Assembly: GCA_026874595.1 (NCBI GenBank)
Contig: CM049309.1
Span: 6,408,576 to 6,472,575 of the forward strand
Length of the DNA stretch: 64,000 nt
Source of the DNA: Sipunculus nudus
Taxonomy: Eukaryota; Annelida; Sipuncula; Golfingiida; Sipunculidae
Direction of reading: 5' to 3'
The translations under genes were made by a program, and so were the position numbers. Under the pieces are notes generated by a model. That model saw only the letters and a list, made by a program, of their open reading frames with translations, did no database searches and was not told where the DNA came from. Positions 1 to 13,237 of the stretch are shown here, piece by piece. Within the stretch, counting starts at the first letter, position 1. Every line of letters begins with the position of its first letter.

Positions 1-189
1 TCTTGGTACAGGACCCACCCTTTTAAAGTTGTTTGAAATATCTTAGAGACATTATTAAACAAAAAAAAATAGTAAAGAGAGATAGATTCATTTATTTAAA
101 CCAAACTCTTCAACATGGAAACATCAAACCTTAAAAATTAGAGTTATTATCATTACTATTATTATGATTAACCGCTTTCATCCCTTTTA
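1..189. other. Window edge, no feature seen
   Basis: AT-rich DNA with short A and ATT runs; nothing coding. Confidence 0.5.
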
Positions 190-1730
190 ACTTAAAAGTG
201 TTACATACTGAATACGAAGGAAAAATTGCTAATATACTAATTAGATATAATCTTGTAATTTTTCTGCTGAACAATGCAAAAGACGTCAGATATCCAGGCA
301 TGAGGGCCATGGACCAGTCACATATTGCTTGTGTCTTTTTGCTTGCTATTTAACAACCCGTGCACTATATATATTACGTGGGTGTGCTCCAAACGCGTAC
401 ATCAAAATTCCATCTCTTCATTTAACTTGACCTGTCTCTATGGAGCTTTCAAACTGAAGGTTAGCACGGTTGTATCAAATAATTACCAGATTTAGTGGAT
501 ATTTACGATTTTCCTCAGCTGAGCCCTGTCATGGAGCAAGTCATCAGAGACAATGGTTTGACAACGGTTTAAGTATTGAATTACTGACTTGAAGGCCGCC
601 AGCTCAAAACCAAAATTACAAGGGTACATTAATGATATTAATCATGACCTCGGGTACTCCCAGATCTAAATTACTACTTTATAATTCTTGGTTCTATACA
701 GCCCCTGCACAGTAAATCCAATAATCTTTAGATTGCTCTGGTTGGTGTTAGACACATCACATTATTTCAGGAAAAACGGATTTGCCATTGGCCAGATTAT
801 TAACCAGGTCCGATTTAAAACATAACTGATCCGTCCAGAATTTCAGTCAGTCGTTTCTTGGTCCACTTTATTAGATTCTTTAAGAATTGTATGAGGCTTT
901 GTTTGACAACAGAAAGTCTAACGGGGCTAGCAAGCAATTTGATGATTGTCAATGTGTTTTCATTTTGCGAAATTTATTCGATACATCAGACTTTAGAATA
1001 TAAAGTTTTTGTTTTAATAATCCTACACTGACTTAAAAATAAAAAAAAATATAATTAATTTTGATGACTTCTCCTTTCCTCTTCTTGTTATTATTGTAAT
1101 ATAATTATTGTGTTTAGTTCTCTCAGAAATTCCGATTTTTCTGGCTATTTTATTTTTTTTTTTTTCAAATGTCACATACGGAACCCAAATGAAATTTAAC
1201 TGATATACTAATCAATTTACTAATTAAACATCCCATATTCATAACAACAGTAAGTTCTCGTGATAGATTAATCTTATGTCTGCTTAATGGGATTACAGAC
1301 ATTGAAAATCAAGCCTTGAAAACCATGAGCCAACGACATATTACATTTTTATCTTTTTTATGTGTTTTATAACCTCTGTCACAAATTGGTACGCTATTCT
1401 GTGCAGTGAACTAGTACACCAAATCATATCGTTTCACTCAACTTAAATTGGTTCGTCTCTTTGGAACCACAAAAATTAGGTTAGCACAGGTGTATCAAAT
1501 AATTACTAATGTTAGTAGATATTTACTCTTTTTCCGTCACCTATAGGCCATATCATCTGGCAACGCACTATAGAGAAATGGATGGACAATGATTTATTTA
1601 TTCAATTACTTAGGGTCACTGGCTCAAAGCCCAAGCAGGCTGCATGGATTAAGATTAATCAAGTCAGTATAGTTTCCAATCCGTCCAATAATCCATTAAT
1701 TATCTCTAGATTGCTTCCTTTTGTTCGTTA
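190..1730 (+). repeat. Diverged local tandem duplication (period about 1 kb)
   Basis: Copy A (about 190-760) and copy B (about 1158-1730) share ordered matches. Examples are GTTACATACTGAA / GTCACATACGGAA, GGTTAGCAC followed by TGTATCAAATAATTAC (near 460 and 1480), GCTCAAA..CCAA, and CCAATAATC..TAGATTGCT. The offset is about 970-1020 bp. There is no ORF in either copy. Confidence 0.6.
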
Positions 1731-2714
1731 GTTCAAATTCCAAACAATATGTTTGGTAAAATGATTAAGTAACAGTCATGCTTAAGCCATGCGTAATTTT
1801 TATGAACTTCTTCCATCCATGACAGTCATATAAGATTTTTATTTAAATATATTGAGGGTCAGTATTTTTAAGTGAAATAAACTGTGATCTCTCTGATGAA
1901 AGTAACTGCACGTTATCGAAGAAAAAGTTGGACGGAATGATTTAGGATAATAATCGTTAATCGTATTGTCTAAAAGAGTGGGGACCCCGCAAAAATTATC
2001 CAAACATATTCAACCGGGATATCTGGCGAGCGAACCAGAGTTTATTTTTTTTTTTTGCAATTTGTGACCTTTCTAAAGCCGCACATATGCAACAACCTTA
2101 GGTTAAATGTATTTTTTTTTGTTTGTTGTTAACAAGTATCGTTTTCCTTAACAGCTTGTAGGTAATATATATCAGTCACAGACGCGTTAAAAGAACTTTA
2201 CTTAACAGGGATACCTAGAGTTAATTTATATGTACGTTAAGTAAGCCAGATATCCCACAATTCTGCAGAACAGGTATAGTTGAATCGATAGCTGGCTGTA
2301 ACATCATAAACACTTTAATGTTTGACCATTCATACTCTTGTCTTTGCAAAATGTTATTTTATCAATTTGACAGTGAATCAGATTAGGTGTAGCCGTGAAC
2401 TGATAATATAATTTAGCCGGGATCCCAGTCATACGAACATCTGCAATTACCATCCACCGTATTGCAACGATTTAACGCAACAGAACCAGCATTCTTAACA
2501 AGGTTATGAGTGAAAAATTAAAAAAAATGAATACATGAGAATAGATCAACCAAAATATAACACCCATCTCTGAGGTAACCGCTTTAATTTCCTGTGCTTT
2601 ATACGACTTGGATGTCATTCACATAACCTATGGGAGACATGCTTGTATATGGTCAGGATTTCAATAAACGTAGATTTACCTTATATTTTGCTGGTTATTT
2701 TAAGGTGATGATGG
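1731..2714. other. Intergenic, no feature seen
   Basis: AT-rich sequence with A/T runs; no ORF with splice support and no repeat partner noticed in the window. Confidence 0.4.
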
Positions 2715-2930
2715 AGCCTGGAGAGTCGAGGGATAAAACGCTCAGCTCTCTCCTCTGGCGACCCGGGTTCGATCCCCGGAGTTGCCATGCTTGAGAGTGA
2801 GTTGTAGTAACTCGTCCAAGGTCGGTGGTTTTCTCCGAGTCCTTCGATTTCCTCCACCTCTAGAGAATACCGAACGCTATCATCTGAGCGAAGGGGAGTG
2901 CCTCGTATCATTTATTATATCTAGTAGTGC
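2715..2930 (+). mobile_element. tRNA-derived SINE
   Basis: A pol III B box, GGTTCGATCCC (2766-2776), sits in a complete T-arm: a 5-bp CCGGG/CCCGG stem with a 7-nt loop. A tRNA-like 3' end (gttgcca) follows. The 5' half is degenerate and no good A box is visible. The block after it (GGTTTTCTCCGAGTCC, then GATTTCCTCCACC) resembles conserved central blocks of SINEs in marine invertebrates. That matches a SINE rather than a working tRNA gene. Confidence 0.6.
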
Positions 2931-3494
2931 AATCCATGTTAAAAAAAAAGTTTATAGTATAAAATTTATAGTTTGTATAAAAATATCTTCAAACATTACT
3001 AAAAACCGCATCCTTATCAAGATTTACAGTTTGGTTCTCAACACTAGAAGATGTGCCAATATGACATATTGACAGCTTCCCTTATGACAGAGGCGCAAAT
3101 TGCCGCTACATTAGGACCTAGTCACAATGGAAAGAGATACACGTAATTAAATACTGCCATCAGACAACCCAGAGATTAAACAGGTGCCGCAGGGGCACGA
3201 AGTGTCTTGTCGTTGTCCATTATTTAAAGTGTGCTACTGGAATTCGGTTGTTGCCAGATATGTATTTTGTAAAAGTAATCCAATACTCTTGTATTAGTGA
3301 AGTAGCAATTTCTGATTAGAAGATATCCTGTATTTCCTACTTGACATAGAGTTTATTTATGGAAAATATCCACAAAACGTATATCTGCCAAATCATTAAA
3401 AAAGTGTATCTATTCAATCAAAACCCGGATAATTCGGGGCTGGCACTTAACTTATATTAATTTGGTATTATACAGAACGCTGTTAGTATTGGTG

Positions 3495-3559
<65 letters not shown>

Positions 3560-5221
3560 CATATATTATATATATATATATAGATTCAGGGCTTTCAGGA
3601 ACACGGGGGTATGCAAAATGTCTTTGGAACGCTCGGTTCTGAGGGTTCAAGCGTCCTATCGAACCGGCGAATTTCTGGCTGTAGGAAAGAGACTAACATA
3701 GCTGGCTGTTGTAGCAAAGAGTTATTGACCAGTTCCGGCTACCTCAAACAAACCAGTCTCTTGTCCAAACACTGTGATGACAACTGATAGCTTACTCTTA
3801 TTTATCATATAAATAAATAAGAATATAATGACATCGTATACAAAAACAAAATGATACAATTATGACTTTTAATATTTTAAAATTATTTAGTTTTACATAA
3901 CATTTCAAAATTTGACGCACAGGCTCTCCTAAGGGAGCTCAAAAATCCTATTTTAGCGTCCAGAACTCCTCATTTTTTCTCTCTATGATACTGATATATT
4001 CAATAAGATAAGATATACACTTGATTAATCACTTATATATATATATATATAAATGCTGGGTCGTAGAAATCGTGCGTATATATATAAGATGTCGTGCATG
4101 CTGCAAAGATAAAAGACTGATTCGGTTACAGGGAAATGATGCGGGGGCATTAAGTCATTAGGCGTATATAAGGAATGCATTGTGTATATACGGATTTTAC
4201 ATCAGAACTTTAAGAGTGGCTAGAGAATCACTCAAGAACCACAGGTTAGCAAACCAGGTAAAGATGATATTTTTTATTGGGATATAGAGAAAAATGGGGT
4301 ATAGTTTTTTTTTGTGGGGGGGGGGGTTCCGCACTGTAAATAAATGATTATTATACCTTTTTGTTGTGTGGTATACTTTTATGACATGTTTCTGTTTCAT
4401 CCAGAACCCTCATTTGGTGAAGACACCTTATAGTTTATCATGGTGGACACGCTTGTTTATTGATGATTGAATATGAAAAGTTGCCAATATGGAGATTCCA
4501 ATCAAGGATTTCCAGTGATAAAGTTGTATTTAAGTAGATATATTACTATACATGAGATGAAAATCCGTGAGTGAAGTTACGGAGGTGCGCGAATTATTGC
4601 CGGGCCGAACTTTATATCACGTCAACATTTTTATATGACCGTATTTTTTAACAAAATTGCTGTTTGAATAAGGCTAACTGGGCGGCACATTTAGCGTGAA
4701 GTAGTCCTAACGAGGCTCTGGTTATTTTTAAGTGTCAATGTAATCGAATAGGCCTCATGGCGTTATTTATGACAGAAGAATATCTCACGTTAAACATTTG
4801 TGTATGACAGTATTTTTTAAACGAAATTGCTATTTGGAAATATTACCTAAAAGCTAACTGAAGGGCATATTTAAAGTAATCCAGTCGAGGCTCTAGGGTC
4901 TAGCTTATAAATAATAAGGATCTATAGAAATTTAAACCAGTTCCCTATTTTTGGAAGGTACTAAATAGAGCCTTATTTGCGTTTCCGGTTCCCGTCATTT
5001 TGTTGGTGAGCAGCAGGCCATTTACAAGCAGAGATTCGAGCCCCTCCTCGATTCGAGGTTAATGGGAATTTTTATTGGAATAATCATACACACGTAGAGA
5101 GATTCCAAAGCCGATTTGTAATTCATAGATGCAGCAATCCAGCGCCGAAGCGGCCGGTTTGACGAGCACAGTCCGCCATAGGAAGGTCATTTAGTTCACT
5201 TTTGGACTTCCCCCTCAAGCT
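2931..5221. other. Intergenic DNA with microsatellites only
   Basis: Apart from the TA run at 3495-3582, it holds a shorter TA tract (about 4036-4052) and a G run near 4316-4326. Two similar stretches near 4610-4710 and 4790-4890 share GTATTTTTTAA..AAATTGCT and GCTAACTG and suggest a small diverged duplication. No supported exon. Confidence 0.4.
3495..3582. repeat. TA microsatellite
   Basis: Long (TA)n run interrupted by acatacatatatt. Confidence 0.95.
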
Positions 5222-5379
5222 GTGGCGCCAAACCCGAAGATCGCATTTGCCTTAGGGTGCTTTTACGTACATACGGTCCACAGGGAAATTGGTTTCCATT
5301 TATTTAAATTACATATGTTTTATAGGAGAGCATTATGCCAAGAAAATCCCGATATAACGCTATATTCATATGATGATAT

Positions 5380-5500
5380 GCTGGTCAAGCTGCGGACATA
5401 CGATGCAGTCGTCCCAGGTCTCCTTCGTTTAAACCGCTGCTTTGTACATTTCTCTGGGTTCCACCACCAGGACTTACAAGGAGCAAAAAATTGTAATCGG
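5380..5500 (+). repeat. Dispersed repeat, one arm (inverted partner at 9880-9980)
   Basis: The reverse complement of this stretch gives TACAAAGCAGCGGTT and GGGACGACTGCA in the same order and spacing as at 9920-9975. The repeat lies inside a 5222-5779 open frame of 185 codons, which is therefore better explained as repeat-derived. Confidence 0.55.
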
Positions 5501-5779
5501 ACAAATGAGATCATGTTATCTTATTGTGCATCCAGCTCCAAATTTCAACCATGCGACGTCGTCATTCTGATTCTTTGCCTTATGCCGGAAATTGCGCTTA
5601 ACTTGCTATATACGCTGTGTTGCATTGATATCGCTGGTAATGTTAACATATGCTATGAAAGAGAAATAAACAAAAGAAAAAAAACACGTGAATGTAAGGC
5701 TAAAACTGTAAATCCCATATCTATGGTAAACGGCGTCATTACCCGAGCCTCGCACTATTTATGTGATAATCATGTATAA

Positions 5780-6689
5780 TTCTTACTTTTATTTTAACTA
5801 AATATACTTATGTCAAACTTTTGTTTCTTCTTAAAAAAAATTTAGTCCTTTTGTTTAACAGCGCCTATGGATGATAGTTAACCCGAATGAATCAGTTCAG
5901 AGATTCATATGCAATTGTGTATTCATATATGAGCCAATTAGTCATTTATTCATGACAAACATTGCTCCAATTTTACAACTACAAGACTAACACAAATTTT
6001 AGAATTTAGAGCTGCCGTAATTAAATCCTGCTAATTAATCAAAATTACGCATTACATATACTTGTTTATCTATAAGAATCAATGATCGAGAATATATTCT
6101 AGGACACAAGAATAAAAAGAATATTTCCAATCCCTTGACACTAGAAAAATAATATAACATTGTATTACTTTTTACGAAAGCATATTATATCTTTATTCTG
6201 GAAAGCCCCATGGAGGTTAATACAATAGTACCTAGCATAAAAATGCTTACTTTTTTACACGCAAGAGATGTTAAAACAATATCCATAAAGCTATTACATG
6301 TAGGCCAAAAGTTACACGACCGTTGGCAGACTGATGAATTGATGAAGCCGTATTTTAAAGCCTCCAGTGTACAGAACAATATTTTATTCATCATCAAACC
6401 AATCGGATGGCCTACATACATATGAACTGTTTCGCTTGAGCTCAAGGGGTTCAGCGATCGATACTGTTCATAAGGGCAGCATGGACCGTCGTCTCGGCTT
6501 TGCGGTCCTTACTTAAATGCTTTCTCTTTCCTCGGGGCCAACATGACTCGGAAATCCATAGCATGTAAATTATGGTCCTCTGTCTCCCGCTGGATCAAAC
6601 GGGGCTGGCATGGCGCCTCACGGAGGTCACACACGGTGGCGACACCTTATGACTAAACAATAAATGAAGCCTCCTAAAATGTTAACGCC
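5780..6689. other. Intergenic, no feature seen
   Basis: Overlapping open frames of 71 and 86 codons on opposite strands near 6185-6445 have no splice or family support. Confidence 0.4.
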
Positions 6690-6985
6690 AGCTCTTCACC
6701 TACCTCATCTGGCTTATTTATAAAAAAATAATGAACTCAGGTAATTCCTGCTAAGAGTCGTTCTTATAACGCCTTCACGCCGGAAGTATGAACTTGTTCA
6801 TCTACAAGCTAGACAAACGGGAAAACCATTTAATTTTAGATAGTTGTTCGTATATACATGTATTTGTAAGTTAAACTGTCATTTGTTGTAAAACACCCTC
6901 TGCACAACTCTGGTTCGTCTGATTTGCTGCCAGGTGTCCTTGCATGCTAAATGTGTTTGGCAAGGCTCCATCTAACACTTAATAA
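6690..6985 (+). repeat. Dispersed repeat family R1, copy a
   Basis: Shares GCCAGCTCTTCACCTA, TATGAACTTGTT, GACAAACGGGAAAA, TTGTTGTAAAAC and GACTTGCTGC-like blocks with copies at 20725-21260, 21800-22140 and 31270-31640. All four copies have the same orientation. Confidence 0.65.
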
Positions 6986-8170
6986 AAGGAATTCAGTTCA
7001 CGTTTGTTCGCAGTGTTCTCTAAAACCGCGTTGTATACAATATTGTGCCATACATCATTTTAAAGGTTATTATCCCCGCAGTGACATAAGCGATATGAGT
7101 TTAAATAATTTTTAATATACATATAATTTTGAGTGATTTTTCCGTTTTTTCACCAAGCACAGCCGAACTGTCTTCGGCAATAACCGGAATGCGTGCATCG
7201 TGGTCACTTTACCTCTAACACTAAGGACTATTGTTCATATGAATAACGCTTGCTTTCAATGAGGGATTTGACCCACGTGCGTGGTCAGTAAAAGGGAAAA
7301 AACACATGTTTCTCGCTTTATGAACTGGAGAGTTCAACCCAGGAGGATTAATGACAAAACCTAATTCAAGGTCCCAATTTCAGGAACAGGGCTGGGGTGG
7401 TGCCGGGGGTTTAAGGCCTCAAAATATGTCTGAATACGATGAAACAAAAAGGTTGCGGCGGTTGAAAATGGATAAGGGCCCTCTGCATGGAGTCCCGTTG
7501 GGTCCGCTTCTGCTACTTACGAGGTATGCATATTTCTGTTTCTTTCTTCAGGAACAGTTTACTTGCAACGTACATTTAATTAATCTTTCATGTGTTCCTC
7601 ACATCAACCTAATCTTTATACGTCCAATGATAGAATCCAGTCAAATATCATAGAAAACCTGAATGCCCCCGCGTCTCATTCCGGTTCGCAATATAAACAC
7701 AATCACTGTCCAGGTCTTCAAGGTAAACATACCGGGCTATAAATTTCTTGCCACGAGGAGTGCCCCACAAAATAAATGTTAAAAATATTGGAGCGACTGC
7801 AGGATCTTTCACGCATTTTCTCCACCAGGTAATGAGTTTATACGGATGGGCGGTATGATGTTTAGGATTCATGTAATTTAAAAGTAAGGGGCAGATAAAA
7901 ATAAGTGGCAAAATTAAGATACAGGCAGTTGGACATAGAAACGTTTTTTGTTCACAGAAGTGTTGTGCCTCATAGAGGTTCATGAGTTATTCTGCAGTCG
8001 TGCCAAAATGTTTATACATATCTTATGGAGACAGTTTCCCACTGAAAACCTATATTTTCTATTAACTTTTAGAATAAAAAAATGAGCCAACGTTTCACAA
8101 CTCAGTTTATAAATCATCCCAACCACGGAAATAAGCCCGGTTTACCAGGTCTATCAATTAGTCTGTTATA
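6986..8170 (+). repeat. Dispersed repeat family R2, copy a
   Basis: Collinear with 15735-16555. Shared blocks include TAAAAGGAATT..GT.CAC.TTT.TTCGCA, GTGCCATAC, CCCAGGAG.ATTAATGACAAAAC, GGCCTCAAAAT, GGTTGCGG.GGTTGAA, TCCGCTTCTGCTA, TTCAGGAACAGTT, CGTCCAA.AATAG and TTTCTTGCCACGAG. Both copies are broken, with no shared open frame, so this is a degraded element of unknown class. Confidence 0.7.
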
Positions 8171-8421
8171 ATCACGTGGATGTAAACAAAACGTCTGGGT
8201 TCATTGTTATCTTATGTTAATGGACCTAAGATATCGGAATAAACCCCTGTAAATTTATGACAAATGTTGTCATGGATATTCACTGATTATATTCACTGAC
8301 TTCTTTATTCATTCCCCCAGACATTTCACGCTGCCTAGTGTTACAGAATCTGATTTTTTTAATTTCCTTGACAAAATTTGTGTTCATCACGCATACGTGA
8401 TCTGTTGATGTTAGGCTCCGT

Positions 8422-8424
<3 letters not shown>

Positions 8425-8475
<51 letters not shown>

Positions 8476-8497
8476 TGTGTGTGTGTGTGTGTGTGTG
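8425..8497. repeat. Compound (TA)n(GT)n microsatellite
   Basis: About 50 bp of TA followed by about 22 bp of GT. Confidence 0.95.
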
Positions 8498-8674
8498 CGT
8501 GTTTCGTTAGAAAGAGCGCACGTTAATTCATTGTTAGGGTGAGGGTAACACTTTGATTGTTTAAATTTAAGCGTCAATCTGGATTCAATCGAGTCAATGT
8601 AACGACGTTACATGTGCATACTGGGAAATTTTCTGGTATCATCTTCTGAAAAGCTGAATGAATATTAAAGTAAT

Positions 8675-8713
8675 TTGGTAAGCTTACGTTATAAAAAAAA
8701 ACAAGCTTACCAA
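8675..8713. repeat. Short inverted repeat
   Basis: Arms TTGGTAAGCTT (8675-8685) and AAGCTTACCAA (8703-8713), next to the larger hairpin at 8722-8833. Confidence 0.8.
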
Positions 8714-8721
8714 TTTACCAA

Positions 8722-8833
8722 TTTTTTTATTTAATCTCTGGTTAAAATAAAACGTTTCTTGAATAATACTACGTTTTAAAAAATAGTATTATTCAAGAAA
8801 CGTTTTATTTTAACCAGAGATTAAATAAAAAAA
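8722..8833. repeat. Perfect 50-bp inverted repeat (hairpin)
   Basis: The arms 8722-8771 and 8784-8833 are exact reverse complements around a 12-base AT-rich loop (8772-8783). Perfect pairing over 50 bp implies recent origin. There is no ORF inside. Confidence 0.92.
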
Positions 8834-9879
8834 ATACATTTCACCCATGGGCCCTATTTGCCTTAATAACCAACCGAAGATTGACTGTGATCTCGTCGTA
8901 ATTTTCAATATTTCCATCACAAAGATCTCTCCATAAGCTAGGGACTTTTCATGTACGAAATCAGATCAGTCCAGCCTGTAGTTACTGCGGCTTAACATTC
9001 GTATTCATGGTTAACATTTGGCGATATACATTTTCTCAGTATTTCGCGAAAGTTCAATTTTCGTGATCTAACCATACAGGATATCCTTTAATATATGATT
9101 TATTTGATATGCTCGTAAAGATCTTTACTATTTGATAAGGACCCTGGGCACATCGAAAGGGTTAAACTTTTTGTCATTATAAGCAGATTATGTAAAAGAT
9201 CTCATATCATTCTCAATATTAATCTGAGATGAATAGATTTATAGGTTCAATATATTTTAACAGGATATCTCGTATAGCAAGTGCTGTTTTTATGAGATCA
9301 TGAGATCCTTCTATACTTTGAAATACAGCAAATACAAATGACATAACAGCACGAGTACAATATGGGGATGAGTGACCTAATTGACAGTCCTTTAGTATTT
9401 CCACATGAATTTTAAGCTTAATCGAGTACACTTACTATCACTAAACAATAAAATATACCTGATGACTAACTGGGTCTTCCCTGTAAACAAAACATGAAAA
9501 AAGAGTATCTCTTTATAAAAACGACGCTAAAATGAATATCAAGTTAAACCGTTGAAGGGGTATAAAAGTTTTTATAACATAAGATAATTTACTTTTGCCG
9601 GAGTTTGCGTTTTAGAAAATAGTATTGAAAGACTGAATAGACTTGGCTTCACAGCTAGAAGTATAGCAAGACTAACTGTGGTCTGTGTTTTGTTTCGGGA
9701 GTAAAAAATACTTTTAAAAGCATCTCTAGTTGCCTATCATTGACCATATTTTGTTAAATTTAGAGAGATGACCAATAGGTTTTGAGCTATTCCATGATAC
9801 CATCTGTAGCAATAGAGAGCGGGTGTTGCATGTTTAAAATTTGATACACAATGTGATACAACGCTCTCATTATATTCTT
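8834..9879. other. Intergenic, no feature seen
   Basis: AT-rich; no repeat partner or exon recognised. Confidence 0.4.
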
Positions 9880-9980
9880 TGTTCTGTGCTCATCCTAGTG
9901 GTCGAACCCAAGGAACCTTGCCATACAAAGCAGCGGTTACACCTAAACGTTGTCTGGGACGACTGCAGTCTATTACCGCT
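9880..9980 (-). repeat. Dispersed repeat, inverted partner of 5380-5500
   Basis: Shares TACAAAGCAGCGGTT and GGGACGACTGCA, plus the preceding CCTAGTGGTCGAACCCA block, with the reverse complement of 5380-5500. The open frame is not kept in this copy. Confidence 0.55.
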
Positions 9981-12900
9981 GTATGAGGAGTGTAAACGGC
10001 ACTAGAAGCATATATAATTCTATTCCCCCTTTTTTTGGTCGAACCAGAGGGTCTTACGTCTCCCCCTCCCCCCTCTAAATCTGCCCCTGCCAGTAATAGT
10101 ATTAGTGTTTATATCAAATAAAAAAGCACCAAATTCTCATACAGATGCCTTGGTATAAAGCCAAATTTGTAGCCCAATGGATATGAAATAACTTGGTGGA
10201 TTTAATAATAATAATGAAAATTTTAACTGTTGACGCTATGCGTTCATGCTTTAAAAACTATATTTCTTATGTAGAAGTATTTGAAAAACAACATATTGAT
10301 AAGTTTAAAAAGCGCAGAGAGCCAAGCTAAAGTTCGAGATGCACAGTGTATAATTTTGGCGTTTCATACAGGAATTTAGAGAGTCCCAAGGGATTGGTGA
10401 TCTGTGTCAAATTTTGAAAGGTTGTATCAGTTGAATCGTTCTTTACGTTGTTTTTGTATCAATATATAATCAAATATTGTGTTATAACATGATTGTTTTT
10501 AATCAGAGTGGAATCAATGAAGAAGCAAGTTCGTGCCCGGTCTGTGTCCCATGTACCTGATGGGGCGATAAAACTAGCTCATCCGCGGCACAAAGAGTTG
10601 CCGCGCTGATAAGACCGGCGGACCTTGAGTAACCTCCCCTCGGAACCATTCGTTCGTTTCCGGAACTCTTGGGAGTGAACTTTCGTGGGAACCAGCTTCG
10701 TTTCAATCGGGCGATAGTACGTGTCAAGCACCTGCATTGACAAAGTCAGGGACCACCGCTATCAAGCACTTAAATTCACGGTCTTCTGATCCTAGGCGCT
10801 CTAAAATTTCAGCATCCGAGGATTATTATAAACCTAGTGAATGAACTATATAAGTGTGCAATGTGTTAACTGATGTGAAGTAAGTGAAATTAACCATTTA
10901 TTCGAAGAAATCAAGTTTTTTTCATACAAATGATGCGTCATATATAACAGCAAAAATTGAGTAGCTGCATGCATTCGTTTCAACGTTACTCTAGTGAGTT
11001 CCCGATACTTGCACCACCTGAATATATCTCGTGCGCATAATTTCAAATAACACAAACTTTCTGCGCATACATATTTAAAGTCTATATATTATTCCAGGAA
11101 TTTACCACTCAGCAGCTTGATTTATCGCTCTGACCGGCAAAGGCTGTCTTGGTCATCGTTAGTTACATGAGACACGCGAGCAGGATCAATGCATGGCAGT
11201 GCACAATGGGCGCACAATAGGGTTGATGGGCTTATCGCGTGCTTATTGCAATTAAGTATCGGCAGAGACCTAGGGCTGGCATTGGCTGGTAAGAATTGTT
11301 TCTCTATTCAATATAAACTCCTGGGGTCTTAGGGTTAGTTGTCAGCACAGTGTTTTCACAATGTGACTGTTTTTGAGATAGTTGGCAGGGGTAAGCGCCT
11401 GGTACAGATCATAACTACAACAAAGTCCGCTCGTCCAGTAGGAAGCCTGGACCTAGAGGGCCAAGCGTCCCAATGAGATTTTGAGCGTCACAGACGCTTA
11501 CCTTCACGTTAATGAAAGCCCTGAAATTAAGAAATGTTTAACTGTAAGATCTATAAAAGAGAAATTCACAGACGGTAGAGATGAATCCAGAATAATTGCT
11601 TGCGGGCAAAAATACTTGAGAAATGTAACATGTCTTAATATGTCTATATGTCAAGGAATCTCGAATAAAGAATACAGTGCATGGCTTCATATTCGCTTGG
11701 TTATATTTTCGCGAATTTTCAATTTATATAGCAGAAATACATAATCTAAAATCATAAATAAATATATTTTATTTATCCAGGTATCACAATCAGATTCACA
11801 AGGGAGTCCATAAGGGAGACTCTGCAGTTGGATCAACGTTTTCTGGATTATTTTCATACAAGGTTCAAGGGATTTACCTTTTTTAAGGCTTTTGGGCCAA
11901 TTTTTACTTGTAGGGACCCCAGCTCCCCTCCTTTCCGGACCATGAGCCATTTTTTATGGTTTTCGACATCAGTCCTCCTTTTTTGGACCCCTCCTTTTTT
12001 TAAGTCCTGGATCCGCCCCTATTTAGGCCTCTCTAATGCTACAATAATTTTAATCTGAGAGTTCAGACCGAACATGTAAATGTATTTTCTCATATGCAAA
12101 TATCCAGGAGATAAACCAACTGGTCCGTTGGAATTAAAATTATGGCACGTCGTCAAAGAGGCCTCCATTTAGGTGTGGGCGACAGTTTGCAAATTGTGTA
12201 TTTCAGTGGACCAAATGTAATATGACAGGGCCAGGTTGAAGGTGTCACACTAAAACAAATAAATAGAAGGGTCATTAATATGTGGCTTTGTTTTTTTTTT
12301 TATGATATAGGATTTAGCTTTTTAATCATGCAAAGATAATCTTTTGAATTTTTGAAGAAATTTTGAAGAGTGAAAATGTTTACATCAGTTACTGTGAGAG
12401 TTGTGCCTTTTCCACAGTGTGCTCCGGCAGATGCTGCCATCTTGCGACTAGGGGGGGGGGGGGGGGCCGGAACTGCTTGGCGGTTCTAAAATTTGACACA
12501 TTAGGCGTAACTTCACAGCTTTTTTATATAGAGTTTAAGCCAGTCTCTCATGCCCATATGCTTGAACTGTCAAAATTTGAGCAGGTATATATGAAACATA
12601 GCCTTATTCACAATAATTACATATAGTGGAAATAATGCGTAAACCTAATAGCGCGTGGCGGTGTTATATGTATGGAGCTTATCATCCAGAACAGAGACCG
12701 GGCCCTGAAGTGATTAGCTGGTGCAAAGTGTGACGTCACAGGCAAAACCTGGAAGCGACTTAAATCCAACAATACATGTTGTGTTAATTCTTCCCTTTAT
12801 TTGTGGGTTGTCAGTGTCAGAAAAATAAGCTTTTGATGAAATCTAGAATTTTAAGTTAGAGGGGATTTCCCTGTTGTAAGTGCAAATAGATGTGCCAATA

Positions 12901-13237
12901 GTTTTTGAACAAAACACACAACCATGTGTTTTAATATGGAAAATTAATAGAAATAAATGTTTATCCTCCAGGAATAGGTTCAGTTTATGTATAATCTATA
13001 TCATTATTATTTTTTCATAAGCAGTTGTGTTATATTACAATATAATAAGATTTCGAATACGTTTGCTTGACCGTCAGTCTGACCTCTCTGCAAGTTCTAC
13101 TAACTGCTGGCATCTGGTGGTCGAATCAATAACTAAAGGGAACAATGCATTTTTCAATATCCTGATATGTTATTGTATGATCCAATGACCTCGCATAACA
13201 ACAGGTAACTTAATCGTCCTTTACCCTACTTGATATA
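9981..13237. other. Intergenic DNA with TE remnants and a G16 run
   Basis: 10020-10095 has CCCCCT-rich sequence ending CTGCCCCTGCC. 11870-12020 ends TCCTGGATCCGCCCCT, a type of end seen in degraded DNA transposons. 10500-10740 is a CpG-rich island with no recognised product. A G16 homopolymer lies at 12451-12466. No supported exon. Confidence 0.4.

Noticed and set aside
2720-2790. Functional tRNA gene
   Set aside because: Only the T-arm and B box are intact; no foldable D and anticodon arms, and a SINE body follows.
3462-3701. Frame with long Tyr-Ile runs (and similar ones at 8359, 15238, 37939, 45232)
   Set aside because: Translated TA/GA microsatellites.
5222-5779. 185-codon open frame, the longest in the window
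   Set aside because: It begins with GTG (first ATG at 5315), shows no family signature, and overlaps a dispersed repeat whose inverted copy at 9880-9980 does not keep the frame.
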